NCBI GenBank assembly: GCA_007182875.1
Contig: AP019514.1
Location: forward strand, 124,001 to 188,000
From: Vreelandella sulfidaeris
Lineage (GTDB): Bacteria > Pseudomonadota > Gammaproteobacteria > Pseudomonadales > Halomonadaceae
DNA length: 64,000 nucleotides
Direction of reading: 5' to 3'
Of the stretch, positions 32,824 to 42,131 are shown piece after piece. How positions within the stretch are numbered: the first letter of the stretch is position 1; every line of letters starts with the position of its first letter. The notes beneath the pieces are model-generated. The model was not told the origin of the DNA. It did no database searches and saw only the letters and a list, made by a program, of their open reading frames with translations. The position numbers and the translations under genes were made by a program.

Positions 32824-34628
32824 ATGTGGCTTCCTGTTTCTCTCAATCGTCCGCTAGTGTGGGTCGCAATGGCGGGGCTACCGGCCTGCGTTTGGATACC
32901 CGATACGGCGCTACGTTTGGTGGCTGCCACGTTAGTCGCGCTGGGGCTTTGGGATGCCTGGAACCAGGTTCGTCAACAGCGGCTACGCCTACGGCTATCA
33001 CAGGATACGTTAGGGCTCGCCAGCGATGCCATGGTGATTACCGACGCGCAAAATCGGGTCATCGTGGTTAATCCGGCCTTTACCGAAATTACCGGTTATT
33101 CAAGCCAGGAGGTACAGGGGTTAAAACTGGAGACCCTGGCAGCGCCACGGCATGATAAAAACTTTTATCAAACGTTCTGGAGTGCGCTGAAAAGTACCGG
33201 CCGTTGGGAAGGTGAAATGTGGAGTCGCCGTAAGCACGGCGATGAGTACCCCGAGTGGTTAAAAGTGCGCGCCGTGACAGACAAACGGGGCAAAATCACC
33301 CATTTTATCCACCTTTTACCGATATTACGGCGCAAAAGCCCGTGAGCGCGATTTGCGCCGGATTGGGTATGAAGATCCCCTTACCGGTCTGCCCAATCGT
33401 CGGCGTCTTCATGATCTGCTTGCTTCTCGACTGCGCCACTTACGCGCTGGAGAGAGTTTGGATATGGCGCTGGTAGATATCGATGGGTTGAAATCAGTTA
33501 ACGATAGTCTAGGGGTTGAGCAAGGGGATCGCCTGTTGGCGCGCTTTGCCCAGCGCCTGACAAGCTATGTCGTTGGGGGCGTGGTAGGTCGCTTGGGTGG
33601 CGATGAGTTTATGGTGATCCGCACCACGACATTTGACGATCATGACCAGTGGGTCGCCTCGCTGCGCGAACATATGAGTCGACCATTTGAAATTAACGAG
33701 CAATCGTTGCGCTTAGGGCTGACGATAGGCAGCTGTCGAGCACCTGAAGATGGTGACGACTCAGGTGTGCTATTTCAGCGCTTAGAGTCGGCGCTCTACA
33801 GCGCCAAACGGCTTGGACGTAATCTTAGCCAGCGTTTTCGCCCAGCACTGGATAAGCAGGATAATCCGCAGCTGGCACTGGTTAGCGACTTGCGTGCCGC
33901 GCTTATTTCCGGTGATCAGTTAGAGCTGCATTATCAAACCCAGCATGAGCCTAGCAGTGGTGAGGTCGTTGGCATGGAGGCGCTGCTGCGCTGGCGCCAT
34001 CCCTCGCGATGGAATGATTTCTCCGGGTGACTTCATTTCGTTGGCCGAGCGGCACGGCTTAATGTCCCAATTGGGCACTTGGGTAATCGAAAAGCCTGCG
34101 CCCAGCAGGCGCATTGGCGTAATAGCGCCATGCCCAAGCTAACTATTTGGGTCAATATTTCGGCGCTGCAGCTCTTTCAAGGGGGATCTAGAAAGCCAAT
34201 TGGCGACGTGCCTCAGGCGCTACCAATTGAAGCCTTCGCAAATTGGTCTGGAGTTGACCGAGTCGGTACTTCTGGATGAGCGTGCGGGTGATATGAGGCC
34301 GCGCCTACAGGCGCTCCGTGACCAAGGCTATGCAATCGCCATTGACGATTTTGGTACTGGCTACTCGTCGCTTGGCTACCTGAAGCGCTTACCGGTCGAT
34401 AAAATAAAGCTCGATCGTGCGTTTATTAAAGAGCTGCCGCATGATCAAGCGGACGCCTCCATTGTAAAGGCGGTCTTAGCGATGGCAGAAGGTATGGGGC
34501 TCGGAGTGATTGCAGAAGGGGTTGAAACCAAGGAGCAGTGCCAGTTTTTGGTTAAGGCCGGCTGTACGTCTGTGCAAGGGTTCTACTTCGCCCGCCCGTT
34601 ACCTGCCGCGGAATTGGAAAACGTTTAG
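32824..34628 (+). CDS. PAS-GGDEF-EAL cyclic di-GMP signalling protein (five frameshifts)
   Basis: About 602 residues. Hydrophobic N-terminus (residues ~10-40, probably two short membrane segments), a PAS domain ([32 protein letters not shown]), a GGDEF domain with intact active site ([12 protein letters not shown]), and an EAL domain with EAL in [11 protein letters not shown] and [19 protein letters not shown]. Both halves look catalytically competent, so it may make and break c-di-GMP. Shifts lie near 33317, 33335, 34003, 34102 and 34182. It stands alone between fabA and the lipid operon. ATG 32824 follows AGGATG. Confidence 0.87.
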
Positions 34629-34773
34629 TACCCATACCAGTAGATGTCCCTGCTGCTTCTTAACGTCTGTCAATACGGCTAAATAGGGCGAAGCCAAGTT
34701 GCAAAGTAACCCCCACACAAAGCTCAAAGCGTAGGGCATTTAGCAACAAAGCCTAGCAGTGACACGAGGCCAT

Positions 34774-36042
34774 CTAGATGGCGCCAGTGAGGGTAATCGG
34801 TTTGGCCGCTGGTTTAGCCAGCAGTAGGTGACAGGTGCCAATGGAGCGCTCGATAAAACCACCCTCGCAGTAGCTTAAGTAGTAACGCCACATGCGGATA
34901 AAACGCTCGTCATATCCCAGCTTTCGTACCTGTTCCAAGTTTGCTTCAAAGCGATGACGCCACTCTCGCAGTGTGCGAGCGTAATGCGGGCCAATTTCAT
35001 CCAACGCAATCACATTCAGCGATGTTTTGCGCATAATACTGCTTAACATAGCGTGGTGTGAGGGCAGGAAACCGCCGGGAAAGATATAGCGCTTGATAAA
35101 GTCCATATCGCGTTTGGCTTCTTCAAAGCGCTGATCACGAATCGTGATCGCTTGCAGCATTGCCTGCCCATCGTCAGTCAGAAGGCTATCCAGTTTATTA
35201 AGGTAAGTGTCGAGATATTGATGGCCGACCGCTTCAACCATCTCAACCGAAATAAGCCGTTCATAGCGTCCGGTTAATTCACGGTAATCCTGCTTGAGCA
35301 GAGTAATACTCTCTTCTAATCCTTCTTCCTTGATGCGCTGTGCAGTGTGGGCATGTTGCTCATCAGAAATAGTCGTAGTCGTGACACGACAACCGCGGGT
35401 TTTTGCAGCATGAATTGCCAGCCCGCCCCAGCCGGTACCAATCTCTAACAGATGGTGTTCGGGCTGTACATCGAGCTTTTCAAGCATCAGGTCAAGTTTA
35501 TAGGTTGATGCCTCTTCCAGGCTGGCTTCCGGGTAGGGGAAAACAGCGCTGGAATACATCCAGTGGTGGCGGTCCAAAAATGTTGAAAATAGATCGTTAC
35601 CAATATCGTAGTGGGCGGCAATATTGCGTTTAGCGCCGCTAAGGCTGTTACGTTGAAAACGGTAGGCGGCACCCAGCAACCAGCGTGTGATACGGGCACT
35701 GCCATTCTCCATTTTGCTATTTACATGCTCAAGGTTTGCAGCAAACAGCCGTACCAGGATGACCAGATCGTCGGCATCCCAGTCACCATCCATGTACGAT
35801 TCGGCAGCGCCGACGGTACCGCCAAAGGCAAGTCGCTTCCAGGCCTTGGCGTGGCGTATCACCACGGTCACCTGCAGTGGCCCCTCTTGGCCTAAGTGAT
35901 GGCATTGATTGCCCTCAATCAGCGTGATACGACCACCGTGAAAAGTGTCCAGCTGGGCCATTAGACGCAATTTGAGCCACTTGGTTAAGCGGTCTTGCTC
36001 AACAGGTTGACTATTCGGGGGCGTAGAACGCAGGGTCGTCAC
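34774..36042 (-). CDS. cfa: Cyclopropane-fatty-acyl-phospholipid synthase family methyltransferase
   Basis: SAM-dependent enzyme acting on double bonds of membrane phospholipid acyl chains, 422 residues, intact. The N-terminal lipid-binding domain precedes the linker HYDIGNDLFSTFLDRHHWMYS. The SAM site is LLEIGTGWGGLAIHAA. The FIKRYIFPGGFLPS and WRHRFEANLEQVRKLGYDERFIRMWRYYL segments (family-typical) follow. GTG 36042 overlaps the DUF1365 stop. Last gene of the operon. Its place beside DUF1365, FAD oxidoreductase and photolyase genes suggests a stress-related lipid product, possibly methylated or furan-type, and not only cyclopropane. Confidence 0.92.
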   Translation of the reverse strand: MTTLRSTPPNSQPVEQDRLTKWLKLRLMAQLDTFHGGRITLIEGNQCHHLGQEGPLQVTVVIRHAKAWKRLAFGGTVGAAESYMDGDWDADDLVILVRLFAANLEHVNSKMENGSARITRWLLGAAYRFQRNSLSGAKRNIAAHYDIGNDLFSTFLDRHHWMYSSAVFPYPEASLEEASTYKLDLMLEKLDVQPEHHLLEIGTGWGGLAIHAAKTRGCRVTTTTISDEQHAHTAQRIKEEGLEESITLLKQDYRELTGRYERLISVEMVEAVGHQYLDTYLNKLDSLLTDDGQAMLQAITIRDQRFEEAKRDMDFIKRYIFPGGFLPSHHAMLSSIMRKTSLNVIALDEIGPHYARTLREWRHRFEANLEQVRKLGYDERFIRMWRYYLSYCEGGFIERSIGTCHLLLAKPAAKPITLTGAI

Positions 36043-36803
36043 TTTGAAGTCTCCTTGCGCGTGGGGTGGTTATAAACCGGGACGCGCTTAAGCCACAGGC
36101 GTAGCGCTTCGAAATGAATGCCCGCGATAGTCTTCAGGTTCACCCATGGCTGGCGAGCTAACGTTTTTAGCAGTGTGCCGCGAGTAGCGGGTGAGGCCAC
36201 GAGGGTTAACGTGGCATCAAAATGGCGCTGTTGGTCCTGCCAGTTTTCCATATGCAAAAGAGCGTTTCGCAGGGGGCGTTAAACTTCCAGCGATAGGTCA
36301 TTTCCATTGGGTTGAACGGCGAGACGTGAAGACGCTTATCAAAAAAAAGCTTGATGGCTATGACGCGAAGGGTCTACAGCGCTGGCATAACGGGTACGCT
36401 CACGCCAAGGCATATTGGTGACTTCGCTCAATATGGCGGCCAACCTGCCCATATGGTCGTAGGCGTAGTAGACGGAGATAGGATTAAACATGCAGCCTAA
36501 CGTGCGTAGCTGAGTCAGCACGCAGATTCGGCCATTCGGTGCGCTGCCCAGCTGGCGAATAAGCTCTTCGCGTACAGCCGTTTTTAGCGGCCGGTCGGTT
36601 GGGCCTAGATAATCCTCACGGCGAAAGCGCGCCAATGCTGGTCGACGGGCGCTAAAACCAGGCACCTTATCAAATAGGTCCGGCAGTTCATCCAGATCCA
36701 GCCACGCCATCCATAGTTGATAGCGAAAAGCGTGGGAGGTTGGCGTAAACCGCCGATGACGTAGGGTGCCACGATAGATACGTGACCGCGGTGTGGCGAT
36801 CAT
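36039..36803 (-). CDS. DUF1365 family protein (two frameshifts)
   Basis: About 254 residues. RIYRGTLRHRRFTPTSHAF at the N-terminus, then LTQLRTLGCMFNPISVYYAYD and, after repair, the HVSPFNPMEMTYRW segment are typical of DUF1365. An extra T in the run near 36343-36350 and a missing base near 36255 split it. ATG 36803 overlaps the FAD oxidoreductase stop; the 3' end overlaps cfa. The biochemical role is not established; constant linkage to Cfa-type and FAD genes points to modification of membrane lipids. Confidence 0.88.
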
Positions 36804-38173
36804 ACCAATCCCTCTACACCGTGCGGTGTCAGCAGCTCGTGAGCAAGTAACGTAGAAGGGAGCCTCCGGCGGCGGGCGGCTTCATCGCAACCCAAGGCCT
36901 GGGCTACTCGTAGTGCACTCCACACGCCGTCTTCGTGGAAGCCGTTACGCCAATAGGCGCCACAAAAGTGCGTGCGATGCGAGGTGGAAGATATTTCCTC
37001 GTGGCGCGCTTGAGCCGCTTGGCCTGATAAGGTGAACTGTGGGTGTGCGTAGGTATAGCGACCCAGCACTTTGCTTGGATCAATGCTGGCGCTGTCATTC
37101 AAGGTGACGCAAAAGGTAGTGTCGCTTTTAATCCGTTGCAGGATATTCATGGCGTAGGTAACCGAGATGCGCGCGTTAGTGTCTCGCTCGTCCAGGCGGT
37201 AATTCCAGCTTGCCCAGGCGCGTTTGCGGCGAGGTAGAAGCGAGGTATCGGTATGCAGCACCACCTCGTTATCCTGATACGGCATGGCGCCGAGTATTGA
37301 TTTCTCAGCCTCAGTGGCATCGCCCAGCATCGCAAGGGCCTGATCGGCATGACAGGCCAGCACTACTTGATCAAAGTGTTGGCTGCCCGCGGGTGTGGTA
37401 ATCGTAACGCCAGCACGCTCTCCACAATGGGTGCGAGTAATCCGGGTCACCGGTGTATTAAGGTGAATACGCGACGCGTAGGGGGCCGTCAGGTAGGGAA
37501 TATAACTTTTTGAACCGCCCACCAATGTATACCACTGGGGACGGTGATTAACCGATAACAGGCCATGGTTACGAAAAAAACGCACGAAGAATGCCAGCGG
37601 GAAGGCGCGTAGATCGCTAATGCTGGCCGACCAAATAGCGGCCCCCATGGGCAGTAAATAGCGCTGTTGGAAATCGCGGTTATAGTGGTTGCGGTCTAGG
37701 TATTCACCCAACGTCATGTAGTCGGGCAACTGCTGACTCTCCAACGCTTTAGTCGTTTGCTTATTAAAGCGCAAGATATCGCTCAGCAGACGATAAAAGG
37801 AGGGGTTAAACAGGTTGCGTCGTTGGGCAAACAGCGATCCTAACGTATGCCCGTTGTACTCAAAGTCGCGCGCTGTCTCATGCACCGAGAAGCTCATTTC
37901 GGTGGCTTGTGAAGCAGCGCCCAGGGACGCCATCAAGTGCTGAAAGTGCGGATAAGTCCAGTCGTTAAAAACAATAAAACCGGTATCGATAGCGTACGTC
38001 TGCCCTTCCACCTCCACGTCCATGGTGGCGGTGTGGCCCCCCAGCCGCGAATCCGCCTCAAACAGCGTGACGTCATGCTGAGCTGAAAGATACCATCCCG
38101 CGGCCATACCGCTAATGCCGCTGCCTACAATGGCAATGCGCTGGGATGCCCTTTGCGATGCCAAGGTGCTCAT
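36800..38173 (-). CDS. FAD-dependent amine-oxidase-like oxidoreductase (COG2907 type)
   Basis: 457 residues, intact. The Rossmann FAD motif is IAIVGSGISGMAAGWYLS with FEADSRLGGH downstream. The FIVFNDWTYPHFQHLM segment and the C-terminal THFCGAYWRNGFHEDGVWSA complete the flavin site typical of this group. Members are found next to DUF1365 and Cfa-type genes in many proteobacteria (known association). A fatty-acyl oxidation or desaturation step is a reasonable guess, not shown. It overlaps the upstream SDR and downstream DUF1365 genes, so co-translation is likely. Confidence 0.9.
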   Translation of the reverse strand: MSTLASQRASQRIAIVGSGISGMAAGWYLSAQHDVTLFEADSRLGGHTATMDVEVEGQTYAIDTGFIVFNDWTYPHFQHLMASLGAASQATEMSFSVHETARDFEYNGHTLGSLFAQRRNLFNPSFYRLLSDILRFNKQTTKALESQQLPDYMTLGEYLDRNHYNRDFQQRYLLPMGAAIWSASISDLRAFPLAFFVRFFRNHGLLSVNHRPQWYTLVGGSKSYIPYLTAPYASRIHLNTPVTRITRTHCGERAGVTITTPAGSQHFDQVVLACHADQALAMLGDATEAEKSILGAMPYQDNEVVLHTDTSLLPRRKRAWASWNYRLDERDTNARISVTYAMNILQRIKSDTTFCVTLNDSASIDPSKVLGRYTYAHPQFTLSGQAAQARHEEISSTSHRTHFCGAYWRNGFHEDGVWSALRVAQALGCDEAARRRRLPSTLLAHELLTPHGVEGLV

Positions 38174-38957
38174 GACGACTCCTTTGCGCGCGGGTCATGC
38201 GCAGGCCAATCTGACGACGTAGGGCGGGAGGTAAAATGCCTAGCAGTTTGACCCAGTAGGTAAATCGGCGTGGAAAGTGGATATCCAGTCGGCCTTTGAC
38301 CAACCCTTCGATAATGGTGTCAGCCGCTTGCTCGGCGGTGACCTGCATCGGCATGGGGAAGTCGTTATGTTCGGTGAGTGGCGTTTTCACAAAGCCAGGG
38401 TGGATAAGGCTGATATCTATGCCTTCCTGATCAAGATCCAAGCGCAGCGACTCCAAAAAGTAGCTCACCGCCGCTTTTGATGCGCCATAGGCCTCCGCCC
38501 GGGGCAACGGCACATAAGCCGAGGCACTGGAGGTGGCCGCTAAGCGGGCGGGCAAACCCTCTTGGCGTGCTGCCCGTAGCAATGGTAGAGCAGCTTCGAT
38601 GCCGTATAGCGTGCCAAATAAATTGGGCGCAAAAACGCGCTCAACCAGCGCCATATCGAACTGCTGAGCATCGAGGTATTCACAAGTGCCAGCATTGAAC
38701 AGTGCTAAATCTAACGCCCCTAGACGCTCATGGATGATGGTGCCAGCATTTAGCACCGCTTGACGGTCGCTAATATCAAGCGGGAGAGGGTGAGCATTGG
38801 GTTGGTTCTGGCACAAGGTGTCGAGTGCCTCAGCGTTGCGTGCACTGAGTACCACATGGTGGCCTTGAGCGATGAGTTTACGGGCAAGCGCCTCACCAAT
38901 GCCGGACGTGGCGCCGGTTAACCAAATGCGTTGGGGCGTTTTCCATGTGCTCATCAA
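38112..38957 (-). CDS. Short-chain dehydrogenase/reductase (likely one frameshift at 3' end)
   Basis: NAD(P)-dependent SDR. Cofactor motif TGATSGIGEALARKL, NAG in LFNAGTCEY, active site Ser in ATSSASAYVPL and YxxxK in YGASK. As printed it runs to 38112 and overlaps the FAD gene by 62 bp with a tail unlike the family. One missing base near 38188 would end it at 38170 (RMTRA...KESS) in an ATGA overlap, matching the other junctions in this operon. I consider 38170 the true end. Substrate unknown, probably acyl or isoprenoid-like. Confidence 0.87.
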   Translation of the reverse strand: MMSTWKTPQRIWLTGATSGIGEALARKLIAQGHHVVLSARNAEALDTLCQNQPNAHPLPLDISDRQAVLNAGTIIHERLGALDLALFNAGTCEYLDAQQFDMALVERVFAPNLFGTLYGIEAALPLLRAARQEGLPARLAATSSASAYVPLPRAEAYGASKAAVSYFLESLRLDLDQEGIDISLIHPGFVKTPLTEHNDFPMPMQVTAEQAADTIIEGLVKGRLDIHFPRRFTYWVKLLGILPPALRRQIGLRMTRAQRSRHEHLGIAKGIPAHCHCRQRH

Positions 38958-38990
38958 GCTTCCTCGTGCGCCCCGCTGTGATGTTGACGC

Positions 38991-39421
38991 TTAGGCGAGG
39001 CGTTTTTTTAACCAGTGAATGGCGCTTCCCATCAGCGGCAAATGTTCGTAAAGCATGGCGCCCGCATCGAAATAATCACGGTGCCGCTGTACGCGCCCGT
39101 CGCTTGCAAAAGTGAGAGCGCTACAGCCTTCAACTTTACCGGTTTGCCACCTGACAAACGCGGATGAATAAACGTCATGGTCCAGGTAACGAATGCTTGC
39201 TGGCCTTGTAGCTGCCGAGCATGGTAAGTGAAGTGGCACTGCTCAACATTTTCATACAAGGTTGAAAAATAACGCTCTAACGCTTCGCGACCTTCAATAT
39301 GGTGTAGTGGGTCAATGAATTGTATATCTTCAGTATAAACATGGTATAGCTTTTCTGTACAGCTATTGTCTAATTTATTGAAGAAGGCGCAAAACGCCTC
39401 TAGTGCCGCAGGCTCAGCCAT
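38991..39421 (-). CDS. NTF2-like (SnoaL-type) protein (one frameshift)
   Basis: About 143 residues. Single NTF2-like cone: LEAFCAFFNKLDNSCTEKLY at the N-terminus, IQFIDPLHHIEGREALERYF in the middle and VQRHRDYFDAGAMLYEHL near the end, with His and Asp lining the presumed pocket. A base is missing near 39142, inside PVKVEGCSALTF. Such proteins are common partners of SDR and FAD genes in light-induced clusters. Enzymatic role not known. ATG 39421. Confidence 0.83.
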
Positions 39422-39481
39422 GACGGACTCCTGGTTTAGGGAACTAGTGGGTTGCTGACTGCTAGAAGTAGGAAGCGCCAG

Positions 39482-40890
39482 CTATTTAGATAGCGCTTTG
39501 AATGCCCCTAGTGCGCGCTGGCGCGCCGCTTTGTGATCGACAATCGGCGCTGGGTAATCGGTATCGTTGAGCAGGTCTTGAGGTGGTGCATGGCGCGCTT
39601 TAGCGGGCAGTTTGGCAAGCTCAGGCAGCCAGGACGCAATAAACTCACCGTCCGCATCAAAACGAGTGGATTGCGTGGTGGGATTAAAAATTCGAAAGTA
39701 GGGCGCGGCATCGGTACCTGTGGAGGCAGCCCATTGCCAACCGCCGTTATTGGCGCAGAATTCGCCATCGACTAAGTGGCGCATAAAAAGGCTTCACCGC
39801 GCCGCCAATCAATCAGCAAGTGCTTGCTTAAAAACATCGCCGTGATCATACGCAGCCGGTTATGCATCCAGCCTGTGGTGACTAATTGGCGCATAGCTGC
39901 GTCGACGATGGGGTAGCCTGTTCGCCCTTCGCACCAGGCTTGAAAGCCTTCTTCATCGTCGCGCCACGGCAATTGCTTGGTATGTTCCTGAAAGGGCTGA
40001 TAGCGGCATACCTGGGGAAAACCCACCGCTACGTGCTGATAAAATTCGCGCCAGATCAATTCATTGACCCAGGTCGTCAGACCGAGATCGCCATCCGCTA
40101 AATGCCCCCATTCTCTGCCATCACCGCTTGCAGGCATTGGCGATGGGAGATCATACCTAATGCCAGGTAAGGTGATAGTTCGCTGGTGCCGCGCACTTTA
40201 GGTAAATCGCGCTGGTCTTTATAGTGACGTCCACGAAAGCGTAGAAAGCGCGCTAAATTATCCGCAGCGGCATCTTCACCCGCAGGCCACAGGTGCCCAT
40301 CAATCGGTATGTCGTTAAGTTCAGGCAGTGCAGGCAACGGGTCGCTATTAATAGCCAGCGCTGTTTGTGCCTTTGGTGTATCACGCAGCGTTAGCTGATC
40401 GGCGGTGATCTGCTTATGCCACGCTCTGGAAAAGGGGTGTAAACACGCCATAGTAATCGCCTTTTCCGGTTAACAAGCTACCTGGTGCAAACGCCACCGC
40501 ATCATGATAACCATGAGCCGCTATACCGGCCTGCTTAAAGGCACCCTGCACGGCTTGGTCGCGGCGTCGCTCATTGAGCGGATACTCATAGTTAAAGTGC
40601 AGTTGCTCTATATTATAGTCGCGTGCGATCTCAGTCAGCGCCGCTGGTGCTTGGTCATAGCGTTCAATGTCTCGGTGCAGCAACGGAATATTCAAACCGT
40701 TGAGCGCGGCTTTAACAGTGGCGACGCCCCGTGCCCAGAAATCCAGTTTATTGGCGCCATGACCGTGCTCTTGCCACTGAGAGAGGCTGCGTAAAACCGC
40801 TATTACAGGACCTTTGGCCGCGGCGGCGGCGAGAGCACTGTTATCGTTAATGCGTAAGTCGCTGCGCAGCCAAACCAACTGACGTTTCAT
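39482..40890 (-). CDS. phrB: Deoxyribodipyrimidine photolyase (class I CPD; three frameshifts)
   Basis: Light-driven repair of cyclobutane pyrimidine dimers with FAD plus an antenna. About 470 residues. N-terminal antenna domain (QLVWLRSDLRINDNSAL). The C-terminal FAD domain has VRGTSELSPYLALGMISHRQC, NELIWREFYQHV, GRTGYPIVDAAMRQL, WMHNRLRMITAMFLSKHLLIDW and, after repair, NGGWQWAASTGTDAAPYF. ATG 40890 follows AGGAG by 5 nt. Shifts: an extra base near 40440, missing bases near 40108 and 39785. It is the first gene after the regulator in the operon, 84 bp downstream of it. Confidence 0.94.
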
Positions 40891-40974
40891 AGGATCTCCT
40901 GTCATAAGGGCTTCTGCGACGCAAAAATGGCCGGTCGCCGGGGAGGGCGAACGGCCAGGATAAGAGTGGGTGGA

Positions 40975-41893
40975 CTACAGTACCCCAAACTCGCGTAAAA
41001 GAGGGCGCAAGCGGGCAATCGCCTGGGGTAGATCATCGCCGAGCATGTGTACCGGGCTATCGCGCAAATCGGCTTCGCGCAGACGAGCAACTTCGCCACA
41101 CACACCAATAGGCACGTTAAGTGCCTTGGCTGCTGGGTAGCGCTTGATGAATATAGCTATCACTTTCCCGCTGACCGCTAGAAAGTAGCACCATCGATGA
41201 ATGTAGCCGAGCCACTGCCTGAGGGAGATCCTCCAACGGCAATGAGCGGTCAAGCAGTTGCACCCGGTAGCCTTGTTCACTGGCCATTAGCGCCGACATC
41301 AGCACCCATAAAGGGCCAGGATCATCGGGCATGGCGTTGAGCAAAATCAGCGGGCCACGGGTCGTCTGGTTGGCATAATGCAAGCGAATGCCCACTTGGC
41401 TGCGTAGAAACGCTTCCAAGGTACGGCGTACCAACTGATCCGCCTGAACAGCCCATTTAGCCTCGAGGGTTAAAATGACCGGCTGCCACAGCTCGTTGAT
41501 CGCAATGCTCAGCGGGTAGAGCGCCAAACTCTGCTGATAAAACGCCTCTAACTTGGGCAGATCTAACGCTTCGATGATGGCTTTGCAATTGGAGGCGCTG
41601 GCTTACCCAATCACCGGTATCAGGCGTAGGGGTATCAATTGTTTCTGGCTGGTCAAGCAAGTCGGCGACTTGACTGACCGGCACACCACGATTGAGCCAC
41701 TGCAAAATGCGTTCGATGCGTGTGATGTCGTCTTGAGCATAAAGACGATGGCCTTTTGGCGTTCGCTGGGGCGAATTAACCCATAGCGTCGTTCCCAAGC
41801 GCGAAGGGTGACCGAATTAACGCCCGTTAAGCGAGATACTTCGCGTATCGGATAGAGCGGCGTATCGGGTGGGTGGGTCGCCTTTAGACTCAT
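40975..41893 (-). CDS. MerR-family regulator of the LitR/CarH type, B12 pocket degenerate (three frameshifts)
   Basis: About 306 residues. N-terminal MerR helix-turn-helix (YPIREVSRLTGVNSVTLRAWERRYGL; then after repair RTPKGHRLYAQDDITRIERI). The C-terminal half has the architecture of the cobalamin-binding domain of LitR/CarH: a helical bundle (LYPLSIAINELWQPVI) then a Rossmann-like part (GPLILLNAMPDDPGPLW). The B12-ligand His motif (DxHxxG) is replaced by DDPGPLW, and the bundle E-H pair is not seen, so light sensing by B12 is doubtful. Shifts near 41775, 41600 and 41140. It heads the photolyase-lipid operon and probably controls it. Confidence 0.85.
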
Positions 41894-41910
41894 GGGCGCC
41901 AGTACCTCTT

Positions 41911-41947
41911 AGTTAACTGTAAATTAGTTAACCGCATATGAGTTAAC
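41911..41947 (+). repeat. Three AGTTAAC repeats, 15-bp period, in the merR leader
   Basis: AGTTAAC starts at 41911, 41926 and 41941, exactly 15 bp apart; the core GTTAAC is a palindrome. They lie 18-54 bp upstream of the regulator start codon (minus strand). A 15-bp period places copies about one and a half helical turns apart, on alternating faces. They could be operator sites for the MerR-like protein or another regulator. Confidence 0.8.
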
Positions 41948-41965
41948 TGCAGCGTAACGCTGCAG
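41947..41965. promoter_or_regulatory. Perfect palindrome upstream of the merR-like gene
   Basis: CTGCAGCG (41947-41954), TAA, CGCTGCAG (41958-41965): an 8-bp perfect inverted repeat directly abutting the third AGTTAAC. It has no T tract on either strand, so a binding site or an RNA hairpin in the leader is more likely than a terminator. Confidence 0.6.
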
Positions 41966-42064
41966 GGGCCAGTCATTGTTCGCCGCGGCGAAGGTGATTC
42001 AAGTTCCATGTAACGATTGCCCGATGATGAAATACTAAACATTAGCACGATACTGTATGCCCAT

Positions 42065-42092
42065 TTGTACAACTTGTCGCTACTCGGTACAA
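42065..42092. promoter_or_regulatory. Candidate LitR-type operator TTGTAC-N16-GTACAA
   Basis: TTGTAC (42065-42070) and GTACAA (42087-42092) form a perfect 6-bp inverted repeat 16 bp apart, about 170 bp upstream of the MerR-like gene and just 3' of the renalase-like gene. A related repeat lies in the divergent control region at 43256. TGTAC-type half-sites are what I recall for LitR/CarH proteins; binding is inferred. Confidence 0.5.
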
Positions 42093-42131
42093 CCTTTACC
42101 AAAATCCTTCTTAATCATTTAAGTGCTGTGC

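Noticed and set aside
38112..38173. True 62-bp overlap between the SDR and FAD genes
   Set aside because: The overlap vanishes with one base added near 38188, giving an ATGA junction like the other junctions of this operon. I treat the printed tail as an artefact.
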